Shown: positions 28,160 to 38,586 of the stretch, piece by piece
How the letters are laid out: every line of letters starts with the position of its first letter
Numbering within the stretch: the first letter of the stretch is position 1
Source of the DNA: Ensifer sp. BR816
Lineage (GTDB): Bacteria; Pseudomonadota; Alphaproteobacteria; Rhizobiales; Rhizobiaceae
DNA: 64,000 nt
Direction of reading: 5' to 3'
Assembly (NCBI RefSeq): GCF_000378985.1
Contig: NZ_KB905370.1
Coordinates: forward strand, 310,001-374,000
Notes under the pieces: generated by a model
What the model was told of the DNA's origin: nothing
The model's input: the letters and a program-made list of their open reading frames with translations, nothing else
The model's database searches: none
Translations under genes and position numbers: made by a program

Positions 28160-28579
28160 CTATCGCCCCTCAACCTTACCGGAAGCTGGCGCGTAGCCGG
28201 CGACATGCTGGTCGATCAGGTCGAGGACCTGATTGTCATCCGCCTCGCGGTCTTCCGTCAGGCGCGCCTCGTTCATATTCTCCTCCAGTCGATCGCCCTT
28301 GGCACGCTCCTTCAGCATGCGCGCCTCGTGCACCTGCTGGATGCCGAGCAGCATCTGGTCCTTCTGCACCAGTCGCCCGAGCTGCGCGGCGTAGTGCCCG
28401 GAGAAGACGCGATGCATGGGATGGGCCGAGCCCATCGCGTCGACGACCACGTCGATCGTCTCGGCAAGCACGCCGCGCTGGCGCGTCGTCTCGGCAAGCT
28501 CGCTTTCGGCCATGCGCTCGAGATGCCGCTGTACGTCGACCAGGCGCTTCAACTTATCCGATCGCGCTTTCATCGCCAT
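28160..28579 (-). CDS. FliJ-like coiled-coil flagellar protein
   Basis: A 139-residue protein predicted to be nearly all helical. It begins MAMKARSDKLKRLVDVQRHL and continues with long charged heptad stretches to about 120. FliJ proteins, which link the export ATPase to FlhA, start in the same style and have this length. It lies 5 bp after fliR and 3' of flhA. No fliJ is otherwise seen in the cluster. The assignment rests on shape and context only. Confidence 0.5.
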   Translation of the reverse strand: MAMKARSDKLKRLVDVQRHLERMAESELAETTRQRGVLAETIDVVVDAMGSAHPMHRVFSGHYAAQLGRLVQKDQMLLGIQQVHEARMLKERAKGDRLEENMNEARLTEDREADDNQVLDLIDQHVAGYAPASGKVEGR

Positions 28580-28584
28580 GCTCC

Positions 28585-29337
28585 CTAACCACCTTGCATC
28601 ACCGGCGCGAAGCCATCGGCGAACAGGCGCAGCATCGCCGCTATGCCGAGATAGAGCAGGAACAGGCCGCCCATGATGAGGTAGGGCTGGGAAATGAAAT
28701 AGACCGGAACCTGCGGGGCGAGCCTGTTCACCATGCCGATCGCGACGTTGAAAAGCAGGCCGTAGATGACGAACGGGCTCGCAAGGCGCAGCATGATCAG
28801 AAAGGTCTGTCCCAGCGAGTTTGTGAGCGTTATCAGCATGCCCTGCGGATCGAAGCCGACGCCGATCGGCATCACGCGATAGGACTGCGCGATGGCCTCG
28901 ATGATCACGTGGTGGAAGTCGAGCATGAAGAGGAGCATCAGGCCGGCGAAGCTGATCATGCTGGTGAGCTGGTTTTCCGCCGTCTCTTCGAGCACGTCGG
29001 TCGCCGGCGGCGGGTTGAAGCCGATCAGCATGGTTATCGCCGTTCCGGCGAATTGCAGGCCGAGCACGTAATAGCGCGCCACGAGGCCGATGACGGCGCC
29101 GATGACGCTCTCGGTCGCGATGAGATAAATGTAGGTGTGCCCCTTGCCGGCGACCGCCGGATAGATGTCCGTCCACATGATCGGCAGGATGGCCATGGAA
29201 AGCGCGACGGCGATGAGCAGCCTCACCTGCACGGGGACGCGCGCGGCCGAAAACCCCGGCATGACCATGATGCAGCCGCCGATCCGGCAGAATGCCGCGA
29301 ACAGCGCCAGCACCGTGCCCTCGGGGTCGGTTATCAT
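28585..29337 (-). CDS. fliR: Flagellar export gate protein FliR
   Basis: A 250-residue inner-membrane protein with about six hydrophobic segments. It builds the core gate of the flagellar type III export apparatus with FliP and FliQ. The family signature region [20 protein letters not shown] and the conserved membrane stretches are present. Its start overlaps the flhA stop by 4 bp (ATGA), so the two are translationally coupled. Confidence 0.94.
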   Translation of the reverse strand: MITDPEGTVLALFAAFCRIGGCIMVMPGFSAARVPVQVRLLIAVALSMAILPIMWTDIYPAVAGKGHTYIYLIATESVIGAVIGLVARYYVLGLQFAGTAITMLIGFNPPPATDVLEETAENQLTSMISFAGLMLLFMLDFHHVIIEAIAQSYRVMPIGVGFDPQGMLITLTNSLGQTFLIMLRLASPFVIYGLLFNVAIGMVNRLAPQVPVYFISQPYLIMGGLFLLYLGIAAMLRLFADGFAPVMQGG

Positions 29338-31421
29338 GAAATCGCGCCGATGATCTTGATTTCCAGGCCCTTGGCGAGCTCGACATGAGAGAGCACGGGC
29401 AGCGTGGCGAAGAGGCGTTCGATGATCATGCGCACATATGAGCGGGATTCGGGCGAACTGACCAGCACGAAGGGCATGCCGCGATCGAGATGTTCACGGA
29501 TAATCTTCGTCGCCTGCTCGCTGAACTCCTCGAGCTGGCGCGGGTCGATGTCGAACTCGACGACCTCGCCCTTGGCGTCGCGCTTCAGCGCCTGATGGAA
29601 GACCATGTCCCATTTGTTGCCGAGTCTGAGGACGCGCAGGACGCCGTTCTCGGCCAGGTCGCCGCAGAGCTGCTGCGACATGCGCACCCGCACATGCTCG
29701 ACGATCTGTTCGGTCTTGCGGACATGCGGCGCCAGTTCCGCCACGGCCTCGAGAATGAGATGCAGGTTGCGGATCGAAACACGCTCGGCGAGCAGCAATT
29801 TGAGGACCGCCTGCAGGCCGGAATAGGACATGTGCGAGGTGCAGATCTCGTCGGCGAGCTTGCGGTATTCCGGATCGAGCCGCTCGATCAGCACCTTCAC
29901 GTCCTTGTAGGAGAGCAGCTGCGGCAGGTTGTTGCGGATCACTTCGCTCAAATGCGTGAGCACGACCGAGACGTTGTCGATCGGGTGGAAGCCCTCGCGC
30001 TTCAGATCTTCCGTGAAGGTTTCCAGTACGGACAGGGCCGGCATTCCGAAGGCGGGCTCGCGGATATCGTCGCCCGGCACGCTCGGCCGGCGGCCGGCGC
30101 CGGTCACGACCAGCACTTCGCCGACGCGCACCGTGTTGGAGGCGATCGTCGTGCCATGAATGCGGACATGATAGGCCTTGTCCGGAATGGTGATGTCGTC
30201 GGAAACCTTGATCTCCGGCACGACGAGCCCGTATTGCAGGGCGAACTTGCGGCGCATCTTGCCAACCCGGAAGGCGAGTTCCTGATGCGCGCCGAGCAGC
30301 CGGGTCGAGACCTGCTTGCCGAGCAGAAGCTCGATCTCCGCCGTCTTCAGCACCGATTTGACGGAATCCTTGTCGCTGTCCTTGGTCTGCTGCGCCTTCT
30401 CCGCCTCCTGGGCACGCTTCTCGGCATTGGCCGCTTCGATCTGCTTCGGGATGTACCACCCAAGGAAGGCCATGCCGCCGCCGAGCGCGGCGAAAGGCAG
30501 GAAGGGCAGGCCCGGCATGACGGACAGGAGGACGATGAGGCCGGCGGCCACCATCAGCGCCCGCGGATAGCCGCTGAGCTGGCCGACGACGGCCTGGTCG
30601 GTCGAGCCGGCAGTGCCGCCGCGCGACACGAGAAGGCCGGCGGCAAGCGAGACGATCAGCGCCGGGATCTGCGAGACCAGACCGTCGCCGACCGAGAGCT
30701 TGACGAAGACATCGGCCGCCTCGCCGATCGGCATGTCGTGGCGCAGATAGCCGATGATGATGCCGCCGAAGATGTTGATCCCTGTGATGATCAGGCCGGC
30801 GATCGCATCGCCCCGGACGAATTTCGAGGCACCGTCCATGGCGCCGTAGAAGGAACTCTCCTCCTCCAGCTCGCGCCGGCGGTGCTGCGCCTGCTTCTCG
30901 TCGATCAGGCCGGCCGAGAGGTCGGCATCGATCGACATCTGCTTGCCGGGAATCGCGTCGAGGGTGAAGCGGGCGCCGACTTCGGCGATACGCGTCGCAC
31001 CCTTGGTGATGACGATGAAGTTCACCGTGATGAGGATCAGGAAGACGATCAGACCGATGACGAAGTCGCCGGACATAACGAGGCTCGCAAAGCCCGAGAT
31101 GACGCCGCCGGCAGCACCATGCCCCTCGTGGCCGTGAGACAGGATGACGCGCGTCGTGGCGATGTTCAGCGCCAGGCGGGTCATCGTCGAGATCAAGAGG
31201 ATCGTCGGAAAGGAGGAGAATTCGAGCGGCCGCTGGATCCAGAGCGCGACCATCAGGATCAGAACCGAAAAGGCGATCGAGAAGGCCAGCCCGAAATCGA
31301 TGAGCAGCGGCGGGATGGGCAGGAACAGGATCGACAGGATCATCACGATCCCGAGCGCGAAGCCGATGTCCCGGCTCTTCGGTGCGAGTTTCGGGATGGT
31401 CAGCGTCGCCTGTTGTGCCAT
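29334..31421 (-). CDS. flhA: Flagellar export protein FlhA
   Basis: A 695-residue protein: eight N-terminal membrane spans (about 1-330), then a large cytoplasmic nonamer-forming domain. The conserved FHIPEP-type loop reads [20 protein letters not shown] at about 138-157, followed by [18 protein letters not shown]. FlhA binds chaperone-substrate complexes and drives export. It follows fliQ by 164 bp. Confidence 0.97.
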   Translation of the reverse strand: MAQQATLTIPKLAPKSRDIGFALGIVMILSILFLPIPPLLIDFGLAFSIAFSVLILMVALWIQRPLEFSSFPTILLISTMTRLALNIATTRVILSHGHEGHGAAGGVISGFASLVMSGDFVIGLIVFLILITVNFIVITKGATRIAEVGARFTLDAIPGKQMSIDADLSAGLIDEKQAQHRRRELEEESSFYGAMDGASKFVRGDAIAGLIITGINIFGGIIIGYLRHDMPIGEAADVFVKLSVGDGLVSQIPALIVSLAAGLLVSRGGTAGSTDQAVVGQLSGYPRALMVAAGLIVLLSVMPGLPFLPFAALGGGMAFLGWYIPKQIEAANAEKRAQEAEKAQQTKDSDKDSVKSVLKTAEIELLLGKQVSTRLLGAHQELAFRVGKMRRKFALQYGLVVPEIKVSDDITIPDKAYHVRIHGTTIASNTVRVGEVLVVTGAGRRPSVPGDDIREPAFGMPALSVLETFTEDLKREGFHPIDNVSVVLTHLSEVIRNNLPQLLSYKDVKVLIERLDPEYRKLADEICTSHMSYSGLQAVLKLLLAERVSIRNLHLILEAVAELAPHVRKTEQIVEHVRVRMSQQLCGDLAENGVLRVLRLGNKWDMVFHQALKRDAKGEVVEFDIDPRQLEEFSEQATKIIREHLDRGMPFVLVSSPESRSYVRMIIERLFATLPVLSHVELAKGLEIKIIGAIS

Positions 31422-31585
31422 GTCTCTTCCGTCTCTTCATGAGAGGCGGGCAGCACGCCACGCGGGGCTGCCCCAAACTATGACGGAAGATCTAGAGACC
31501 CAAGCTTGCGCGAGGGTGGTATTGGGATGGGATGAGGAAAGGTTCGCGCAGTTTTCCGCCCGCCGGATAAAGAGAGTGGAAGGTC

Positions 31586-31852
31586 TCAGAACCCGGACTG
31601 GATTCTTGAAAAGATGATGTCGGTGAAGATAGAGATCTGCGCACCGACGAAGGGTGCCGAGATCGCCGCCGTGACCATCACCGCAAGGATCTTCGGCACG
31701 AAGGTCAAGGTCATTTCCTGAACCTGGGTCAGCGCCTGGATGAAGGCGATGACGACACCGACCACCATGGCGGCCAGAACGGCCGGACCCGAGGCGACGA
31801 TCACGGTCCAGATCGCGGCCTGTACGATGTCGAGGGCGTCCGCCTCATTCAT
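31586..31852 (-). CDS. fliQ: Flagellar export gate protein FliQ
   Basis: An 88-residue protein with two membrane segments (about 14-40 and 52-76) separated by QALTQVQEMTLTFVPK, the signature loop of FliQ. It completes the FliPQR export gate. It lies between flgD and flhA. Confidence 0.95.
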   Translation of the reverse strand: MNEADALDIVQAAIWTVIVASGPAVLAAMVVGVVIAFIQALTQVQEMTLTFVPKILAVMVTAAISAPFVGAQISIFTDIIFSRIQSGF

Positions 31853-31989
31853 TTCGGTTCGGTCCTACTCTCGGCCGGCGCTCACGGGCAGCGGCGAAAC
31901 TTTCACGTTCAAGGGTGATTCTTGAGAGGATTCTCAACAATCACCGGCGCCGGTCAAGCCAAAGCCGCCGCCGCTCCAAGCAGCAGGCA

Positions 31990-33220
<1,231 letters not shown>

Positions 33221-33257
33221 TCAGACATCCTTCATGCTTGTCCTTATCCTCTTGTCA

Positions 33258-34310
33258 TCAGAGGAAATCTATCAAACTCAACTGCTGGATCCGCCCCGTG
33301 AGCGTGTAGGAGGTCTCCATCTGCGTCAGCAGCGTGTTCATCCGGGTCGACGCATCATAGGTGTCGATGCCCTCGAGATCGGTGATGTGGGTGTTGATGA
33401 GCTTGATCTGAACCTCGAGCGAGGTGTTCGCCTTTTCCACGCGCGCCTCTGAAATACCGAGCGTGCTGCGTTCGGCGGTCAGTCCGGTGATCGATTGCTC
33501 GACATAGCCGAGCGCCGCCTCACCGATATAGGCGCGGACATCCGATCCGAGGTCCTCGTCCATGAGCTCCGAAGAGATGACGCTGGCAAGGGTGAACATC
33601 CGGAAACCGTTCGTCGTCGCGTTGGTCGAACTCTGCACCACCTCGGACGTGCTGATGCGGCTCGTCATGTTCTGGCTCGAGGCCGCGGACCAGTCGGTGG
33701 CCCATTGCGTGTCGTCCGTATAGAGCGGCTCCAGCGTGTTGGTGATGAAATCTTCCATCTGCGCCTCGGTGAAGTCGCTCATGGAAGCGATGCCGTTGGC
33801 CGACATGTAGGTCGACAGCGCATCGTCGAAGGTGGTCTTGGCGGCCGAACCCGACGCGGCATAGTCCTCGAAAGGCTTTACGTCGGTGTTGATGCCGGCG
33901 AAGAGGAACTCACCGTTGAAGGAGGTGTTCGCTGACGCGGTGAAAAGCGACATGGCGCTTTCGATTTCGGTCTTCTGGACCGATAGCTGGTCGACGGAAT
34001 CATTGCCCTTGAAGGTGACGAGCGTATTGCGCACCTGTTCGGCCGCCTCCGCCATCGTTCCAAGGGCCTCCTGGGAGGACGACAGCCTCTGGGTGACGAC
34101 GGAGTTCGTATCGACCAGCGTTTCCAGGCGACCGAGTTCGCGTTGCAGATTGACCGAACGCGCGGTGGAGGAACCGAGCTCGAGGCCGACATCCGCGTGC
34201 CGCCCGGTCGATACCTCCGTCTGAAGCTTCAGCAGTTCCTCCTGGCCCTGCTGAATGGTCAGGCGCATGGCATTCTGCACCGCCAGATTAGAAACGAAGG
34301 ACGTCTTCAT
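33258..34310 (-). CDS. flgL: Hook-filament junction protein FlgL
   Basis: A 350-residue flagellin-fold protein. The N-terminal helix MKTSFVSNLAVQNAMRLTIQ and the C-terminal helices form the coiled-coil D0/D1 core shared with flagellin. It joins hook to filament together with FlgK. It starts 2 bp after the flgK stop. Confidence 0.92.
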   Translation of the reverse strand: MKTSFVSNLAVQNAMRLTIQQGQEELLKLQTEVSTGRHADVGLELGSSTARSVNLQRELGRLETLVDTNSVVTQRLSSSQEALGTMAEAAEQVRNTLVTFKGNDSVDQLSVQKTEIESAMSLFTASANTSFNGEFLFAGINTDVKPFEDYAASGSAAKTTFDDALSTYMSANGIASMSDFTEAQMEDFITNTLEPLYTDDTQWATDWSAASSQNMTSRISTSEVVQSSTNATTNGFRMFTLASVISSELMDEDLGSDVRAYIGEAALGYVEQSITGLTAERSTLGISEARVEKANTSLEVQIKLINTHITDLEGIDTYDASTRMNTLLTQMETSYTLTGRIQQLSLIDFL

Positions 34311-34312
34311 GA

Positions 34313-35743
34313 TTACCTCACGGCTTCCAGAAGGGACGCCATCATGGCGTCCACGGTACTGATCAACTTGGCAGATGCCTTGTAGGACTGTTCCAGGTCG
34401 AGCAGCAGCGAGAGTTCTTCATCGATGCTGACGCCGGTCACGTTGCCGAGAGCCTCCTCCGTCCGCGACAACAGCGCCGTCTTGTTGTCGTCGGCCGTCG
34501 AGGCCGCGCTGCGGATCTGCTCGAACCAACCGATCGACGAGGCGGCGAACTCCACGATCGAGCTGGTGCTGTCCAGCCCCGCCGCCGCATCGAAATCCAT
34601 GTCTCCGTCCATGGCGGTGATGAAGCCATCGAGGAGATCGGTATAGCCCGAATTCGGATCGGTGGCGCCGCCCGGATTGGAGACAAGGCCGTTGAACCCA
34701 CCGTCGCGGAGCAGAAACGGATTGGCTTGCGCAGCTGCATTGACGCTCAAGGATGCCGCGATGCCGGGCTCGATCGTGCCGTCGGCGGGCACCGTTCCAT
34801 CCGCCCAGGTGAAGAGGCCGGGGGCACCGTCCTCCTGGAAGAGGCTGACGAGACCGCGGGCCATCTCGTCGAGTTGCGACTGGAACGTCGGGGCGATGTC
34901 GTCGCGCAGCTGCAGCAGGCTCGCGAGCTTTCCCTGCGCGGTCGTGTCTGCGCCGGCGCCGGCCGAAAGCGACACACCGTCGACGAAGATGGCATTGCCG
35001 GTCGTCGTCGCGTCGAAGGCCGAGGTTGCCGTGAACGTCACCTGCCGCGCCTGCGTCTCGAAAAGAACGGTACCGTCCGCGGTGTAGATCACTGTATCGT
35101 TGTCGGCCCTGGTGACGGTGGAGATGCCGACGAGTTCCGATATCTGTTTCAGGAGCTTGTCGCGCTCGTCCAGCGCCGCCGTGGCATCGGTGCCGGACGC
35201 CGTCGCGTTCTTGACCGCATTGTTCGCCGTCTCGAAGCTGGCGAACAGGGCATTCAGATTGTCGACCTCTTCGGCGATCTGCTTGTCGGTATCGAGGCGC
35301 AGGTTCTGGATCGCGGTCGACGTGTTGGTGATCGAATTGACAAGGTCCGACGCATCCGCGACCACGGTCGCCGCGATCGTCGAATTGCCCGGGGTCGAGG
35401 CGAAGGTCTGCAGGCTGTCGCGGAAGGTCGAGAGATAGGTCGACGGCGCCGTCTCGTAGTCGTTGCCGCCGAGCGCCGATTTCAACAGCTCGAGCCCGGA
35501 AAGCAGGCTGCTCTGCGCCGAGGATTGCGAGATGCTGGTGAGGTTCTGCTTGAGCAGCGCCTCGTTCTGCGCCCGGTAAATGGAGACGATCTGGGCGCCG
35601 TCGGCGGTGGTTCCCAGCATGGCCATGCGGCGCGAATAATCCGCGTTGCTCGCATTGGCGACGTTCTTCGACACCGTGGCCGTTTGCTGGGCCGTGGTGC
35701 TGAATGCTGATTGCGCAATTGCGATTGCCGAGGACAACGACAT
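34313..35743 (-). CDS. flgK: Hook-associated protein FlgK
   Basis: A 476-residue HAP1. Its start MSLSSAIAIAQSAFSTTAQQ and NVANASNADYSRRMA contain the flagellar rod/hook N-terminal motif; the C-terminus has EELSLLLDLEQSYKASAKLI, the family end helix. It forms the first junction ring on the hook. It follows flgE by 21 bp. Confidence 0.94.
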   Translation of the reverse strand: MSLSSAIAIAQSAFSTTAQQTATVSKNVANASNADYSRRMAMLGTTADGAQIVSIYRAQNEALLKQNLTSISQSSAQSSLLSGLELLKSALGGNDYETAPSTYLSTFRDSLQTFASTPGNSTIAATVVADASDLVNSITNTSTAIQNLRLDTDKQIAEEVDNLNALFASFETANNAVKNATASGTDATAALDERDKLLKQISELVGISTVTRADNDTVIYTADGTVLFETQARQVTFTATSAFDATTTGNAIFVDGVSLSAGAGADTTAQGKLASLLQLRDDIAPTFQSQLDEMARGLVSLFQEDGAPGLFTWADGTVPADGTIEPGIAASLSVNAAAQANPFLLRDGGFNGLVSNPGGATDPNSGYTDLLDGFITAMDGDMDFDAAAGLDSTSSIVEFAASSIGWFEQIRSAASTADDNKTALLSRTEEALGNVTGVSIDEELSLLLDLEQSYKASAKLISTVDAMMASLLEAVR

Positions 35744-35764
35744 GCTGGGACCGTCTTCTTGGAA

Positions 35765-36985
35765 TTACCGCTTCAGGTTCACGAGAACTTCGAGCAACTC
35801 GGAACCGGTCTGGAAGACCTTGGAGTTTGCCGTGTAGTTGCGCTGCGACTCGATCATCGAGGTCAACTCGTCGGCGATATCGACGTTGGAGCTTTCAAGC
35901 GCGCCGGAGAGAATTTCGCCGAAGCTGCCCGAACCGGCGAAGCCGGTAACGATGACGCCGGAATCGACGCCCTGCGAGTAGACGTTGCCGGACTCCGGAA
36001 CCAGCTTGTCGGGGCTTTGAACATTGGCCAGAGCAATGCGGTAGCGCGGCTCGAGCTCGCCATTGGCGTATTTGATGTAGACGACGCCGTCGGTGTCGAT
36101 CTGGTAGCCGGAGACCTTGCTCGGGGCATTGCCGTCGATCTCGCCGCCGTCCGGCGTGAACGACGTTCCGAGCTGCGTCGTCTCGGAAAAGTCGATGACG
36201 ATGTCGTTGAGTACAGCGCCGGTGCCGGAAATGGGGTTGAGACCGGCGCCGGTCGGATCCAGCGTCAGGCTTGCCGGCGATGTGGTCAGGACGCCATCCG
36301 TGTCGAAATCCAGGGTAGCGGTGCCGAGCGACAAAGACGACGTCCTGTCGATGATCTCCAGTTCCCACTGGTTATCGGCCACCTTCGTGTAGTTGAAATC
36401 CAGGATGCGGGTGTTGCCCTGGCTGTCGTAGACGATGAGGGAGGTCGTCGACACGTCGCCGTTCGCGGCGCCGGAGGGCAGGTTGGCACCCATCGCGCCG
36501 GCGGTCGAGCCAGCCGCCGACAGGCCTTCCGAAGAGAGGTTGACCTCGGTCAGGCCATCGAAGCCGTTGACGACAACCGTCGGATCCACGCCCTCTTCGT
36601 ACTCGTAGCCCATCAGGGTGAAGCCGGCGGCGTTGACGAGATTGCCCGCGTCGTCCTGAACGAAAGCCCCGGCGCGCGTCAGGTATTCCTGGCCGTTGGC
36701 GCCTTGAACGATGAAGAAGCCATCGCCGTCGATCGCAAGGTCGCTCCCCGATGTCGTGTAGGTCGTCGAGCCCTGGTCGGAAATCGAGTAGCGCACCGAG
36801 GTCTGGACGCCGCCGGAATTGTAGGAACCGTTGCTGGACGGCAGGATCATCGAGGAGAATTCGGTCGATGCGCGCTTGTAGCCGGTCGTGCTGGAGTTCG
36901 CGATGTTTTCCGCGACCGTGCTGAGCCGGTTGGCCTGGGCGTTCATGCCAGAGACGCCCGTTCTCATGGTACCGTAGAGACTCAT
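35765..36985 (-). CDS. flgE: Flagellar hook protein FlgE
   Basis: A 406-residue hook subunit. N-terminus MSLYGTMRTGVSGMNAQANR and IANSSTTGYKRA are the rod/hook signature; the C-terminus ends with ITGFAGSG-like and MIESQRNYTANSKVFQTGSE. The gene lies 90 bp after rem and opens the flgE-flgK-flgL-flaF-flbT-flgD block. Rem is known to activate late flagellar genes in S. meliloti, so it may act on this promoter. Confidence 0.96.
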   Translation of the reverse strand: MSLYGTMRTGVSGMNAQANRLSTVAENIANSSTTGYKRASTEFSSMILPSSNGSYNSGGVQTSVRYSISDQGSTTYTTSGSDLAIDGDGFFIVQGANGQEYLTRAGAFVQDDAGNLVNAAGFTLMGYEYEEGVDPTVVVNGFDGLTEVNLSSEGLSAAGSTAGAMGANLPSGAANGDVSTTSLIVYDSQGNTRILDFNYTKVADNQWELEIIDRTSSLSLGTATLDFDTDGVLTTSPASLTLDPTGAGLNPISGTGAVLNDIVIDFSETTQLGTSFTPDGGEIDGNAPSKVSGYQIDTDGVVYIKYANGELEPRYRIALANVQSPDKLVPESGNVYSQGVDSGVIVTGFAGSGSFGEILSGALESSNVDIADELTSMIESQRNYTANSKVFQTGSELLEVLVNLKR

Positions 36986-37075
36986 AGAGGATCCTCGTTT
37001 CCTGCTTTGGTGGGAGACTAGAAGTCGGGCCTTGCGTGAACCTGTCTTGCCGCCCTGGTCTTGCCTCGCTCCGGC

Positions 37076-37747
37076 TCAGTTCCAGTCGATGCAGTAGCCA
37101 AGGAAGCGCTTGGAATCGATCGGGTCGAAGCCGAGTTTCTTGCGCAGCTTCTTGCGCAGCTTGCTGATGTGGCTCTCGACGACGTTCTCTTCGACGTCCT
37201 CGTCGAAGATGCCGTAGATCGCATTGAAGATCTGCGACTTGGAGACCCGCCGGCCGCGGTTGGCGACCAGGTATTCGAGAATGCGTCGCTCCCGGCGCGG
37301 CAGCGCAAAGACCTCGCCGTTGATCTCCGGGTCACGGCCGTCGGCGAAGACGCGGATCGGGCCGATGTCGGTGTAGTTACTGATTGCCTTCAGCCGCCGG
37401 CGGATCGCCGCGACGCGTGCGAGGATTTCCCTCGGATGCACCGGCTTGCGCACGACATCGTCAACGCCGCAATCGAACAGCGCCAGCGTGTTCTCCAACG
37501 ACGGCGTGTCGCTCATGGCGATCACCGGCGCCTGGGAGCGGTCGCGGATCGCGCGCGGCAGGCTGAAAGCGCCGTCGCCCTGGCCGATCAGGAACGCCTC
37601 GACCGCATCGATGTCCGAATCGGCGGCGGTATTCACCCACTCGCCGAATTCCTTGGGATCAAACCCCGTCGAAGGAATGCCCTCTCGCCCGAACAGGGAC
37701 GCGTAGCCATCCTTCACAAGCTCTCTTTCGTCAACCACCACGATCAT
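37076..37747 (-). CDS. rem: OmpR-type activator of motility genes, Rem
   Basis: A 223-residue response-regulator-like protein. Residues 1-115 form a receiver fold with an acidic pair (Asp6, Glu7) and a conserved Lys in VRKPVHP. The position of the usual phospho-acceptor Asp falls at about Ala51 (VEAFLIG), so normal phosphorylation is unlikely. Residues 125-220 form a winged helix of the OmpR/PhoB type ([18 protein letters not shown]). In S. meliloti Rem activates flagellin and other class III genes. It lies between the fliK/transglycosylase block and flgE. Confidence 0.9.
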   Translation of the reverse strand: MIVVVDERELVKDGYASLFGREGIPSTGFDPKEFGEWVNTAADSDIDAVEAFLIGQGDGAFSLPRAIRDRSQAPVIAMSDTPSLENTLALFDCGVDDVVRKPVHPREILARVAAIRRRLKAISNYTDIGPIRVFADGRDPEINGEVFALPRRERRILEYLVANRGRRVSKSQIFNAIYGIFDEDVEENVVESHISKLRKKLRKKLGFDPIDSKRFLGYCIDWN

Positions 37748-38019
37748 TCGTCCGCCTCCGAATCAGTATGGGTGTCTCACTGATCGAGAGGTACGAATCC
37801 GGGGATTCACGAACAACTAGAGAAAGTTAATGGGAGATTTTAATAGTTGATTAAGGAATGCGTGCCGATTTGATCTATATCTAGTATGCCCTCGTTAAGG
37901 ATGACACTAACTTGATGTGGAAAAGTTAACGGATGACAACAATTAGCGCTTGCGATCACAATCTCTCCGCATTGTCGCCACAATGCGGCACTGGGCTGAA
38001 AACAACAACTCTTGATTGA
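37748..38019. other. Intergenic region upstream of rem
   Basis: About 270 AT-richer bases between the transglycosylase stop and the rem start. It should hold the rem promoter (minus strand). The patch TTAATAGTTGATTAAGG at about 37839-37855 is AT-rich; no clear terminator hairpin is seen for the upstream operon. Confidence 0.35.
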
Positions 38020-38586
38020 TTACCGGCAGAACTGCGTGGCGTTCGGCGTCCACTTTCCGTAGCCCGTCGCGACGAGATTCGCGATGACCCGGCAGACATA
38101 TTTCTTTTGCGCCGGGTCGTTGTTCGGCCCGGCATGATAGCGTGCAACCGCCATCGTCCAGCTCTCGTGCCTGGCGCGCAGATTGGAGAGGAAGCGCGCG
38201 GCATAATCGACATTCCGGCGCGGATCAAGCATTTCCTCGGGGGAGCTGAAATGCTCGCCGTGGAAGTGAAAGTTGATCTGCATGCAGCCGAGATCGATGA
38301 GCTTCGCACCCTCAGCCCGCGCCGCGCCGAAACGTGCCAGAACGTCCTGGACGCTCGCGCCGAAATAGGCCTTGCCCTCGATGTTCATTGCATAGGGCTG
38401 GAGCGATCCCTTGCGGCCGGTCTCCGTCAGGCCGACTGAGTACAGGATACCAGTGGGGATACCGTACTTGGCGGCGGCGGAGGCGATCTCGCGTTCGCAG
38501 ATGCCGGCGCTCGCCAGCGCACTACATGTAGACATGACCAGCGCGAGCACGCTCAACACCACTAGACGCATCGTCCGTTCCATCAT
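38020..38586 (-). CDS. Lytic transglycosylase-like protein
   Basis: A 188-residue secreted protein. A signal peptide (MRLVVLSVLALVMSTCSALA) precedes an SLT-type domain: GILYSVGLTETG carries the catalytic Glu, and GCMQINFHFHGEHF and AVARYHAGPNND are the following motifs. It may open peptidoglycan for rod or stator insertion, since the local FlgJ lacks a muramidase domain. Start choices are ATG at 38586 or 38571. It overlaps the fliK 3' end by 65 bp in another frame. Confidence 0.85.
   Translation of the reverse strand: MMERTMRLVVLSVLALVMSTCSALASAGICEREIASAAAKYGIPTGILYSVGLTETGRKGSLQPYAMNIEGKAYFGASVQDVLARFGAARAEGAKLIDLGCMQINFHFHGEHFSSPEEMLDPRRNVDYAARFLSNLRARHESWTMAVARYHAGPNNDPAQKKYVCRVIANLVATGYGKWTPNATQFCR

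Noticed and set aside
29490..31442. A 650-codon frame on the plus strand opposite flhA
   Set aside because: Shadow of flhA: Asp/Arg/Gly-rich with no motifs, and no ribosome site.
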